Of a stretch of 16,791 bases of DNA, positions 7,187-14,109 are shown in pieces. Made by a program: the position numbers and the translations under genes. The notes below the pieces were generated by a model. It did not search any database. It was not told the origin of the DNA and saw nothing but the letters and a program-made list of their open reading frames with translations. Position 1 is the first letter of the stretch. Each line of letters opens with the position of its first letter. Origin of the DNA: Oscillospiraceae bacterium UBA4632 (lineage in GTDB: Bacteria; Bacillota; Clostridia; Oscillospirales; Oscillospiraceae); NCBI GenBank assembly GCA_002405995.1, contig DHMW01000094.1, positions 9,840-26,630 of the forward strand, given 5' to 3'.

Positions 7187-7951
7187 ATGGAAGGCGCTGC
7201 GAAGATCCTTGCCGTGGCGGGAAAGGGCGGCGTGGGCAAGACCTCTGTTTCCGCTGCGATGGTGCGTCTGCTGCGCGATACGTATCCGGCAGGACGCATC
7301 CTTGCCATCGACGCCGACCCTGCCGTGGGACTGTCCACGGCGCTCGGCATCACCGCAGGCGAGACGCTGGACGATATCCGCCGCGAGGTCGCCGGCGAGG
7401 TGACGGAGCGGCAGGGCGGCGGCGTGGGGGACATCCTGCAAAGCGTGCGCGGACGGCTGCTTGCGGCGATGGACCACTGCGAGGGCTATGATTTCTTCGC
7501 CGTTGGGCGGCCGGAGACGGCGGGCTGCTACTGCGCGGTGAATACCTATCTGCGCCAGGTCATCAGCCTGCTGATCGGCGACTACGATTATGTTGTGATC
7601 GACAGCGAGGCGGGCATCGAGCAGATCAACCGCCGCGTGCTGGAGCGGGTCACGCACCTGCTGCTCGTTTCTGACGCGAGCCGCAAGGGCCTGCAGGTCA
7701 TCCGCACGGTGCGGCAGGTGGCGCAGGAGCTTGTGATGTACGAGCAGTGCGGCGCGGTCATCAATCGCGTGCCGGAGGGCATCGCGCGCGAGGAGATCGA
7801 CACGGGAGATATCCCTGTCCTCGCCGTGATCGGCGAGGACCCGGCGCAGACGGAGTTCGACATTCTGGGCAAAACCGTTTTCGACCTGCCGGAGAACAGC
7901 GGCGTGCTGGCAGGAACAAAGCAGGCGCTCCGCGCGCTGAACATTATCTGA
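7187..7951 (+). CDS. cooC: CooC-type nickel-insertion ATPase
   Basis: A 254-residue SIMIBI-class P-loop ATPase with the deviant Walker A motif GKGGVGKT (12-19), the AIDADP strand, and VVIDSEAGIEQ. The pair C114-Y-C116 in GRPETAGCYC is the diagnostic feature of CooC/AcsF proteins, where two cysteines at the dimer interface bind nickel or zinc. CooC uses ATP hydrolysis to help insert nickel into carbon monoxide dehydrogenase (AcsF does the same for acetyl-CoA synthase). The start is fixed by a G-rich ribosome binding site before ATG 7187. It heads a three-gene cassette with a His-rich protein and CooT. No carbon monoxide dehydrogenase gene is in this window, so the client enzyme is unknown. A general MinD/ParA-like ATPase is unlikely given the CxC motif. 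Confidence 0.9.
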   Translation: MEGAAKILAVAGKGGVGKTSVSAAMVRLLRDTYPAGRILAIDADPAVGLSTALGITAGETLDDIRREVAGEVTERQGGGVGDILQSVRGRLLAAMDHCEGYDFFAVGRPETAGCYCAVNTYLRQVISLLIGDYDYVVIDSEAGIEQINRRVLERVTHLLLVSDASRKGLQVIRTVRQVAQELVMYEQCGAVINRVPEGIAREEIDTGDIPVLAVIGEDPAQTEFDILGKTVFDLPENSGVLAGTKQALRALNII

Positions 7952-7967
7952 TACGGAGGAAAACAAG

Positions 7968-8270
7968 ATGGAGCATATCCATGAACATGAGCATGAGCAT
8001 TGCCACGAGCACACGCACGACGGTGCGGCGCACACCCATCCGCACACGCACGAGCATCCGCATGGCCACGACCACGCGCCCGAGGGCGCGGCGCGCACGA
8101 AGGCGCTGCTCGCTTACATGATCGACCATAACGAGCATCATAACGAGGAGCTTGCCGCGCTGCTGGAGAGCGTGGACGGACAGGCAAAGAAAAAGCTGAG
8201 CGAGGCGATCGGCAGCTTCGAGGTCGCAAACGTGCAGCTGCGCGAGGTGCTGTCGCTGCTGGAGGAATGA
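7968..8270 (+). CDS. His-rich putative nickel-binding protein (CooJ-like)
   Basis: This 100-residue protein has 16 histidines in its first 36 residues, mostly in alternating H-x-H form, with one cysteine (C12). Three more histidines occur in MIDHNEHHNEE (H54, H57, H58) at the start of a predicted helical region of about 55 residues (LLAYMIDHNEHHNEELAALL, then KKKLSEAIGSFEVANVQLREVL), which looks like a dimerising coiled coil. Position between cooC and cooT and the histidine load suggest nickel storage or delivery, the role of CooJ in Rhodospirillum rubrum. In CooJ the His-rich part is C-terminal, so the order here is reversed. GGAGG precedes the ATG, 16 bases after the cooC stop. Cobalt or zinc binding cannot be excluded. 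Confidence 0.85.
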   Translation: MEHIHEHEHEHCHEHTHDGAAHTHPHTHEHPHGHDHAPEGAARTKALLAYMIDHNEHHNEELAALLESVDGQAKKKLSEAIGSFEVANVQLREVLSLLEE

Positions 8271-8273
8271 AAA

Positions 8274-8465
8274 ATGTGCCTTTCTGCCGTATATAAGAAC
8301 GAGAAAACGAAGGAGAACCTGCTCTGCACCGAGGTGACCACCATCGAGAGCGACGGTCATACCGTCACGCTGACGGACCTTTTCGGACGCCGGGTGAGCG
8401 TTGTGGGCTATGTCCGCCGCGCCGACCTGACCGGCGGCACCGTAGTGCTGGAGGTAACGGAATAA
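8274..8465 (+). CDS. cooT: CooT family nickel-binding protein
   Basis: A 63-residue protein beginning MCLSAVY, with conserved Cys2, followed by VTTIESDGHTVTLTDLFGRR and VVGYVRRADL, the small beta-barrel pattern of the CooT family. In the characterised CooT, Cys2 at the dimer interface contributes to nickel binding. The ribosome binding site GGAGGA overlaps the last codons of the preceding gene and the ATG comes 3 bases after its stop, so translation is probably coupled. It is the last gene of the cassette and is followed by a terminator hairpin. Confidence 0.88.
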   Translation: MCLSAVYKNEKTKENLLCTEVTTIESDGHTVTLTDLFGRRVSVVGYVRRADLTGGTVVLEVTE

Positions 8466-8472
8466 GAACAGG

Positions 8473-8505
8473 AAAAGCTCCGCCGGAGGTACCGGCGGAG
8501 CTTTT
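8473..8505. terminator. Bidirectional terminator between cooT and plsY
   Basis: A perfect 14-bp stem, AAAAGCTCCGCCGG with CCGGCGGAGCTTTT, around a five-base loop. The T-tract is only four to five long on each strand, but the stem is very stable. It serves both convergent genes. Confidence 0.85.
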
Positions 8506-8517
8506 CTGACATAAAGG

Positions 8518-9129
8518 CTATTTGCTTACGCGGTGGTCGCCGCGGTTGGCGCTGCGCAGGCCGATCTCCGTGCCGCGGCAGATGCGCACAAGATTCATGC
8601 GGTGCTTGTAGATGATGACAAGCGAGACAGCGGAAAGCAGCAGCGCGGCAAGATAGCTGCCGGTGAGCGCGCTGTAGAGCGGGAAGCTCACGACCGTCGC
8701 CATCGTGCCGAGGACGATGTAATCCGTTACCAGCGTGATGACGATTACCGCCAGCAGGATGACGAGCGCGGCGCGCCAGTTGAGCGCCAGCGCCATGCCG
8801 AGATAGGACGCAAAGCCTTTGCCGCCGCGGAATTTGAGGTAGAACGGGAACATATGCCCCAGCACGCAGGCAGCACCCGCGGCAGCCCCGGCAAGGGGCA
8901 GAGCGGGGAAAAGCCATTCACACAGCAGCACGGCGGCGGCTGCCTTGCCGATATCGTGCAGCCCGACGAGGATGCCGGCTCTCCAGCCCATCAGGATCAT
9001 GGCGTTGGACGCGCCGGGATTGCCGCTGCCGCCCGCGCGGAGATCCACGCCGCGGAGCGCGGCGAGATATACCGCCATGTTGGAGCAGCCGATGAGATAG
9101 CCGAGGAGCACGATCAGATGATACTGCAT
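8518..9129 (-). CDS. plsY: Glycerol-3-phosphate acyltransferase PlsY
   Basis: The 203-residue membrane protein transfers an acyl group from acyl-phosphate to glycerol-3-phosphate, the first committed step of phospholipid synthesis. Three family motifs are present: GSGNPGASN (34-42), GHMFPFYLKFRGGKG (91-105) and KHRMNLVRICRGTE near the C terminus. Hydrophobic segments fill most of the rest, with about five membrane spans. The start codon lies inside the end of queH (16-base overlap), where GGAAGGAG provides the ribosome binding site. Transcription is likely from the queH promoter. Confidence 0.95.
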   Translation of the reverse strand: MQYHLIVLLGYLIGCSNMAVYLAALRGVDLRAGGSGNPGASNAMILMGWRAGILVGLHDIGKAAAAVLLCEWLFPALPLAGAAAGAACVLGHMFPFYLKFRGGKGFASYLGMALALNWRAALVILLAVIVITLVTDYIVLGTMATVVSFPLYSALTGSYLAALLLSAVSLVIIYKHRMNLVRICRGTEIGLRSANRGDHRVSK

Positions 9130-9716
9130 GAGGGATCTCCTTCCTGGCGCTGCGGCTCTGCATAGCTGAGGCGCGCCCTGTCGATCTTTTTCCGGTAGCG
9201 GTCCTCTTCGGAGAAGATGCAGCCGCAGTATTTCTGCATGTAGAGGCCCAGCTCGCGCGCTTTTGCCTGTCCCTCGCGGAAGCCTGGGCGGAAGTCGCGG
9301 TAATAGAACGGCACGCCGTACCTTTTTCCCATCGCCTCACCCACGGCCTTTAAGAGCTCGTGGTTCTGGTACGGCGAGATGAGAAGGGACGAGGTGAAGG
9401 CATCGAAGCCGTGGGCGGCGGCATACTTCGCCGCCGTGCCGAGCCGGAGCGTGTAGCAATGGGCGCAGCGGCGATCGATATCCGCGCTGACGGCGCGGAC
9501 AAAGTCCCGCAGGCCGTAATCCTCCAGCACGCGGACCTCAAGCTTCTCCAGCTCCCCGTATTGCAGCAGCGTGCTGCGGCGCATATCGTACTCCGTCCAG
9601 GGATGGATGTTGGGGTTGAACCACAGCGATACCGGCTCGATCCCTTCGCTGCGCAGCGTATCCACGCAGTAGACCGAGCAGGGGGCGCAGCAGGAGTGCA
9701 GCAGGAGCTTTTCCAT
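9114..9716 (-). CDS. queH: Epoxyqueuosine reductase QueH
   Basis: This 200-residue protein carries the QueH (formerly DUF208) cysteine pattern: C9-C10 and C13 in HSCCAPC, C84 and C87 in RCAHCYTLRL, and C164/C166 in YCGC. QueH reduces epoxyqueuosine to queuosine in tRNA, using an iron-sulfur cluster and a nearby second metal, and replaces the cobalamin-dependent QueG. Conserved segments such as LWFNPNIHP and TSSLLISPYQN are present. The ribosome binding site is weak (GAAAG, somewhat far from the ATG). It forms an overlapping pair with plsY; the link looks transcriptional rather than biochemical. Confidence 0.93.
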   Translation of the reverse strand: MEKLLLHSCCAPCSVYCVDTLRSEGIEPVSLWFNPNIHPWTEYDMRRSTLLQYGELEKLEVRVLEDYGLRDFVRAVSADIDRRCAHCYTLRLGTAAKYAAAHGFDAFTSSLLISPYQNHELLKAVGEAMGKRYGVPFYYRDFRPGFREGQAKARELGLYMQKYCGCIFSEEDRYRKKIDRARLSYAEPQRQEGDPSCSII

Positions 9717-9751
9717 GATGAGATGCCAGCTTTCTTAACGGAGTTTTAACC

Positions 9752-9780
9752 AGTATAGCACAGGCGGCGCGCGCTGTCTA
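9752..9780 (-). promoter_or_regulatory. Sigma-A promoter of queH-plsY
   Basis: On the minus strand TAGACA (9775-9780) and TATACT (9752-9757) are spaced by 17 bases, 35 bases before the queH start. Confidence 0.75.
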
Positions 9781-9854
9781 TGAAAATATATTTGCAAATT
9801 TCCTGAAGCGGCGCGCGGCGGGAGCACAGCGCAGGGGAATTCACGATTTATTCA

Positions 9855-9884
9855 TTGACTACCATGCTGCGCACGTAGTATAAT
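9855..9884 (+). promoter_or_regulatory. Sigma-A promoter of the methyltransferase-ecf-truA run
   Basis: TTGACT (9855-9860) and a perfect TATAAT (9879-9884) with an 18-base spacer. It lies 50 bases before the methyltransferase start and is the best promoter before the long plus-strand gene series. Between it and the queH promoter (9781-9854) I see only AT-rich sequence without a gene. Confidence 0.8.
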
Positions 9885-9934
9885 ACATTGATTATCATGT
9901 GCTACTATGCCCATGCGGAAAAGGAGAAAACGCC

Positions 9935-10798
9935 ATGTGGATCGCGGACGGTTGGAAAGACTATGAATTGCTTGACTGCGGCGGCGGGGAAAAGCTCGAA
10001 CGCTGGGGAAAGCAAATTCTGGTAAGACCTGACCCGCAGGCGATCTGGGAGACACCGCACACGAACCGCGGCTGGAAAAACGCGCAGGGGCGCTACCATC
10101 GCTCGTCCTCCGGCGGCGGGCACTGGGACAAGGAAAAGCTGCCAGAATCGTGGCAGGTGCAGTATAAGGATCTCACGTTTCAGGTCAAGCCCATGAACTT
10201 CAAGCACACGGGGCTGTTCCCGGAGCAGGCTGTGAACTGGGATTTTGCACGCGAGAAGATCGGGAATGCGGGGCGTCCCATCCGGGTGCTGAACCTCTTC
10301 GCCTACACCGGCGGGGCAACGGTCGCCTGCGCCGCGAGCGGCGCGCAGGTCTGCCATGTGGACGCGGCGAAGGGCATGGTGAGCTGGGCGCGCGAGAACG
10401 CGCGCGTGAGCGGTCTTGCTGACGCGCCGGTGCGCTGGATCATCGACGACTGCGCGAAATTCGTCGAGCGGGAGATCCGCCGCGGAAAAACCTACGATGC
10501 CATTATCATGGATCCGCCAAGCTACGGGCGCGGTCCGGGCGGCGAGGTGTGGAAGCTGGAGGATAACCTGTTCCCGTTCGTCAAGCTTTGCGCCCAGGTG
10601 CTTTCGGACAAGCCGCTTTTTGTCATCATCAACTCGTACACGACGGGGCTTGCGCCGTCGGTGCTCGGCTACATGCTGCACCTGCTCGTTGCGGAAAAGT
10701 ACGGCGGCAAGGTCACATGGGATGAGCTGGGGCTTCCCGTGACGGAGACGGGCCTCGCGCTGCCCTGCGGCGCGACGGGCCGCTGGTTCTCGGAGTGA
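9935..10798 (+). CDS. Class I SAM-dependent methyltransferase, RlmI/RlmK-like
   Basis: The 287-residue protein has a Rossmann methyltransferase core with the SAM-binding motif VLNLFAYTGGAT (118-129), an acidic residue after the second strand (HVDAAKGM) and the catalytic-type motif DAIIMDPPSYGRG (188-200). DPPSYGR plus FAYTGG is typical of the family acting on rRNA bases (RlmI/RlmK, COG1092). The PUA domain found at the N terminus of some members is not evident; instead there is a region with a G/W/H-rich segment. The exact rRNA target is not known. AAGGAG 8 bases before ATG 9935 sets the start. The stop overlaps an in-frame GTG of the ecfA1 reading frame, so the two are probably cotranscribed. 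Confidence 0.87.
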   Translation: MWIADGWKDYELLDCGGGEKLERWGKQILVRPDPQAIWETPHTNRGWKNAQGRYHRSSSGGGHWDKEKLPESWQVQYKDLTFQVKPMNFKHTGLFPEQAVNWDFAREKIGNAGRPIRVLNLFAYTGGATVACAASGAQVCHVDAAKGMVSWARENARVSGLADAPVRWIIDDCAKFVEREIRRGKTYDAIIMDPPSYGRGPGGEVWKLEDNLFPFVKLCAQVLSDKPLFVIINSYTTGLAPSVLGYMLHLLVAEKYGGKVTWDELGLPVTETGLALPCGATGRWFSE

Positions 10799-10818
10799 AC
10801 AAGAGGATATTCACCGAT

Positions 10819-11661
10819 ATGGAAATGATCAAGACCGAAAAACTGACCTTTACCTATCCCGGTGCGGAGGGCGAGGGCAACACCCGCGCGCTGCGCGGCG
10901 TGGACGTGGCCATTGAGCGCGGCAGCTTCGTCGTGGTGCTGGGGCACAACGGCAGCGGCAAATCGACGCTCGCCAAGACCTTCAATGCGGTGCTGCTGCC
11001 GGGCGGCGGCAAGGTATATGTGGAGGGGATGGACACCACCGACGAATCGCTCCTGCTTGAGATCCGCAGGCGCGTGGGCATGGTGTTCCAGAACCCGGAC
11101 AACCAGATCGTTGCAAACGTCGTTGAAGAGGACGTCGCGTTCGCGCCCGAAAATCTGGGCGTGCCAAGCGAGGAGATCCGCAGGCGCGTGGATGACGCGC
11201 TCAAGGCTGTCGGCATGGGGCAGTATAAAAAGCATGCGCCGCACCTGCTCTCAGGCGGACAGAAGCAGCGCATCGCCATCGCGGGCGTTCTGGCGATGAA
11301 GCCCGAGTGCATCGTGCTCGATGAGGCGACCGCCATGCTCGACCCCATCGGGCGGCGCGAGGTGCTCGCCGCCGTTGAAAAGCTCAACCGCGAGCAGGGC
11401 ATCACCGTTGTGCTCATCACCCACCACATGAACGAGGCCGAGCACGCCGACCGCGTGATCGTGATGAACGACGGGCTTGTGGTGATGGACGGCGCGCCGC
11501 GCGCGGTTTTTACGCGCAAGAGCGAGCTGGAGGCGATCGGGCTATCCGTGCCGGACACGGTGTCGCTGCTTTTCTCGCTGCGGGAGGCGGGGATGGACGT
11601 CCCGGTGGATGCCATCACCGTGGACGAATGCGCCGACGCGATCGTGAAAAACTTTACCTAA
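10819..11661 (+). CDS. ecfA1: Energy-coupling factor transporter ATPase EcfA1
   Basis: A 280-residue ABC ATPase of the energy-coupling factor module, which powers uptake of vitamins or metal ions through exchangeable S proteins. Motifs: Walker A GHNGSGKST (42-50), Q-loop FQNPDNQIV, signature LSGGQKQR (144-151), Walker B CIVLDEATAMLDP with D168-E169, and switch histidine in THHMNEAEHAD. EATAMLDP is typical of EcfA1, and the C-terminal domain is present. ATG 10819 is preferred because AAGAGGA lies about 11 bases upstream; a GTG at 10795 overlapping the preceding stop is an alternative start adding eight residues. Confidence 0.93.
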   Translation: MEMIKTEKLTFTYPGAEGEGNTRALRGVDVAIERGSFVVVLGHNGSGKSTLAKTFNAVLLPGGGKVYVEGMDTTDESLLLEIRRRVGMVFQNPDNQIVANVVEEDVAFAPENLGVPSEEIRRRVDDALKAVGMGQYKKHAPHLLSGGQKQRIAIAGVLAMKPECIVLDEATAMLDPIGRREVLAAVEKLNREQGITVVLITHHMNEAEHADRVIVMNDGLVVMDGAPRAVFTRKSELEAIGLSVPDTVSLLFSLREAGMDVPVDAITVDECADAIVKNFT

Positions 11662-11675
11662 AGAGGACAGGGACC

Positions 11676-12545
11676 TTGGAAGAGATCATTCGAGTTGAAA
11701 ACCTGACGCACACCTACGGCGAGGGCACGCCCTTCTGCCGCAGCGCGGTGCAGAATATGTCGCTTTCGATCTACCGGGGCGAGTTTCTCGGCATCATCGG
11801 GCACACGGGCAGCGGCAAATCGACGCTGATCCAGCACCTCAACGGACTTCTGAAGCCGACGGCGGGGCGCATCCTGCTCGGCGGCGAGGATATCTGGGCG
11901 GATCCCAAAAAGATCCGCAGCGTGCGCTTCCGCGTGGGGCTGGTGTTCCAGTACCCGGAGTATCAGCTCTTCGAGGAGACCGTTTACCGCGATATCGCCT
12001 TCGGTCCCACCAATATGGGGCTTTCAAAGGACGAGATCGACCGCCGCGTGCGCGATGCGGCGCGCTTTGCGGGGCTTTCGGAGGATCTGCTGGAAAAATC
12101 ACCCTTCGCCCTCTCCGGCGGGCAGAAGCGCCGCGTGGCTATCGCGGGCGTGATCGCCATGGAGCCGGAGGTGCTGGTGCTCGATGAGCCGAGCGCCGGG
12201 CTTGACCCGCGGGGGCGGGAGGAGCTGCTTGCGAATATCCGCCAGTTCCACCGCGAGCGCGGCACGACCGTCGTGCTCGTGAGCCACAGCATGGAGGAGA
12301 TCGCGAAGAATGTGGACCGCATCGTCGTGCTGTCGGACAGCCATGTGCTCATGAGCGGCACGCCGCGCGAGGTATTCACCCGCAGCGGTGAGCTGGTGGC
12401 TGCGGGGCTGGATGTGCCGCAGGTCACGCGCATCGCCATGGCGCTGCGCGGCAGGGGGCTTGCGATCGACCCGGCTGTTTACACGGTGGAGGAACTGCGG
12501 GAGGAACTCCTCGCGCTCAGGAGAGGGGGCGGGGCGAAATGCTGA
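11676..12545 (+). CDS. ecfA2: Energy-coupling factor transporter ATPase EcfA2 (TTG start)
   Basis: A 289-residue partner ATPase of EcfA1. Walker A GHTGSGKST (42-50), Q-loop FQYPEYQLF, signature LSGGQKRR (146-153), Walker B VLVLDEPSAGLDP (D170, E171) and switch histidine in SHSMEEIAKNVD are all present; EPSAGLDP is typical of EcfA2. No ATG is available at the family start; TTG 11676 follows AGAGG by about 9 bases and comes 14 bases after the ecfA1 stop, and gives the expected N terminus (EEIIRVENLTHTYGEG). An ATG at 11628 within ecfA1 would add 16 unlikely residues. The end overlaps the ecfT start by seven bases. Confidence 0.92.
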   Translation: MEEIIRVENLTHTYGEGTPFCRSAVQNMSLSIYRGEFLGIIGHTGSGKSTLIQHLNGLLKPTAGRILLGGEDIWADPKKIRSVRFRVGLVFQYPEYQLFEETVYRDIAFGPTNMGLSKDEIDRRVRDAARFAGLSEDLLEKSPFALSGGQKRRVAIAGVIAMEPEVLVLDEPSAGLDPRGREELLANIRQFHRERGTTVVLVSHSMEEIAKNVDRIVVLSDSHVLMSGTPREVFTRSGELVAAGLDVPQVTRIAMALRGRGLAIDPAVYTVEELREELLALRRGGGAKC

Positions 12546-13330
12546 AGGATATCACCCTTGGCCAGTTCTTTCCCGGCGACACGCTGGCGCACAGGCTCGA
12601 CCCGCGCACAAAGCTCCTGGTCACGGTGCTCTACATCGTGGCGCTGTTCAGCGCAAAGAGCTACATTGCCTACGGGCTCCTCATCCTCACGCTTGTGATC
12701 GCCGTGCGCGTCTCGCGCGTGGGAGCGAAGGCGCTCTTCAAGGGCTTGAAGCCCGTGCTGTTCATCATCGCGTTTACGGCGCTTTTGAACCTCTTTTATA
12801 CCCCCGGCACGGAGCTGTGCCGCTTCTGGATCTTCCGCATCACAGCCGAGGGCGTGCGCGCCGCCGTTACGATGATGCTGCGCATCACGCTGCTCATCAT
12901 GGGTACGTTCCTTCTGACCTACACGACCTCGCCCATCCGCCTGACGGACGGGCTGGAGAGCCTGCTGAGCCCGCTGAAAAAGATCAAGGCGCCCGTGCAT
13001 GAGCTGGCGATGATGATGTCGATCGCGCTGCGCTTTATCCCGACGCTTATCGAGGAAACAGACAAGATCATGTCTGCACAGAAGGCCCGCGGCGCCGATT
13101 TTGAGACCGGCAGCCTCATGCAGCGCGCAAGAGCGCTCGTGCCGCTGCTGGTGCCGCTGTTCGTCAGCGCCTTCCGCCGCGCCGATGAGCTGGCGACGGC
13201 GATGGAGTGCCGCTGCTATCACGGCGGCGAGGGACGCACGAAGCTGCATGTGCTGCGCTATGAGACGCGCGACTGGCTCGTGCTCGCCTATTACCTCGCG
13301 CTGACGGTGGGTGTGATCCTGCTGCGCTGA
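12539..13330 (+). CDS. ecfT: Energy-coupling factor transmembrane protein EcfT
   Basis: The 263-residue membrane subunit links the two ATPases to the substrate-binding S component. It has about five hydrophobic spans and the two coupling-helix signatures: ARG at 183-185 (KARGADF) and ECRCYHG (from 223). The ATG at 12539 overlaps the ecfA2 end in ATGCTGA, so translation is likely coupled, with GGAG-type sequence just upstream. No S-component gene occurs nearby, which is the normal state for group II (shared) modules. Confidence 0.94.
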   Translation: MLKDITLGQFFPGDTLAHRLDPRTKLLVTVLYIVALFSAKSYIAYGLLILTLVIAVRVSRVGAKALFKGLKPVLFIIAFTALLNLFYTPGTELCRFWIFRITAEGVRAAVTMMLRITLLIMGTFLLTYTTSPIRLTDGLESLLSPLKKIKAPVHELAMMMSIALRFIPTLIEETDKIMSAQKARGADFETGSLMQRARALVPLLVPLFVSAFRRADELATAMECRCYHGGEGRTKLHVLRYETRDWLVLAYYLALTVGVILLR

Positions 13331-13353
13331 AGCGCGGAAGAAAGGAGACCGCG

Positions 13354-14109
13354 ATGCGGAACATAGCGCTCAAACTGATGTACAACGGCACCGCCTACCA
13401 CGGCTGGCAGGTGCAGAAAACGGTGCCGAGCGTCTGCGAGACGATGGAAAAGGGACTTTCGAGGGTCTGCGGTGAAGCGATCAAGCTCGTTGGCTGCGGG
13501 CGCACGGACGCGGGCGTCCACGCCGAGCGCTACATCGCCAATTTCCGCACCGGGTCGCGCATTCCGGTCGAGCGGCTGCCGTTTGCCATCAACACGCATA
13601 CGCCGGAGGATATCGTCGTGCGCGAGGCGCTTGAGGTGGCGGAGGATTTCAACGCCATCCTCTCGTGCCGGAAAAAGGAGTACACCTACCGTATTTATAA
13701 CTCCCGCATCAAAAACCCGTTCTATGTCAACCGGGCGTACTTTTACCCCAAGCATCTTGACGAGGACGTGATGGACCGTGCGGCGCGTGCCTTCGAGGGC
13801 ACGCATGATTTCCGCGCCGTCCGCTCCGTCGGCACGGAGACGAGAACCACCGTGCGCACGGTGCATTACTGCCGCGTGTCGCGCGCGGGCGAGCTGCTGG
13901 AGCTGAAGGTCTGCGCGGACGGATTTCTGTATAACATGGTGCGTGCCATCACCGGCACGGTGCTTTACGCAGCCGAGGGCAAGCTGACGCCGGAGGATAT
14001 CCCGGAGATCCTTGCCTCCGGCGACCGTTCGCTGGCGGGGCCGACGGTGCCGCCGGGCGGGCTGTACATGACAAGGCTGTGGTATGAGGATGAACGGCTC
14101 AATGAATGA
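13354..14109 (+). CDS. truA: tRNA pseudouridine synthase A
   Basis: The 251-residue enzyme converts uridines 38-40 of the tRNA anticodon stem to pseudouridine. The catalytic aspartate is D52 in the hallmark GCGRTDAGVHA; further family segments are YNGTAYHGWQVQ at the N terminus, RKKEYTYRIYN, and FLYNMVRAITGT near the C terminus. AAAGGAG precedes the ATG at normal distance, 23 bases after ecfT. The order ecfA1-ecfA2-ecfT-truA is a conserved Firmicutes arrangement, normally flanked by rplQ and rplM-rpsI; neither flank is present here. Confidence 0.96.
   Translation: MRNIALKLMYNGTAYHGWQVQKTVPSVCETMEKGLSRVCGEAIKLVGCGRTDAGVHAERYIANFRTGSRIPVERLPFAINTHTPEDIVVREALEVAEDFNAILSCRKKEYTYRIYNSRIKNPFYVNRAYFYPKHLDEDVMDRAARAFEGTHDFRAVRSVGTETRTTVRTVHYCRVSRAGELLELKVCADGFLYNMVRAITGTVLYAAEGKLTPEDIPEILASGDRSLAGPTVPPGGLYMTRLWYEDERLNE

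Noticed and set aside
4405..7434. A minus-strand open frame of about 1009 codons across ytvI, pheB and the aspartokinase gene
   Set aside because: Only the part up to 5484 has a ribosome binding site and a family match (ytvI). The rest is antisense to well-supported genes, Arg/Ala/His-rich, and a product of high GC content.
7968..8080. Short tandem DNA repeat or CRISPR-like pattern in the gag-cat rich segment
   Set aside because: It is the coding sequence of the alternating H-x-H tract in a supported small gene; no spacer structure exists.
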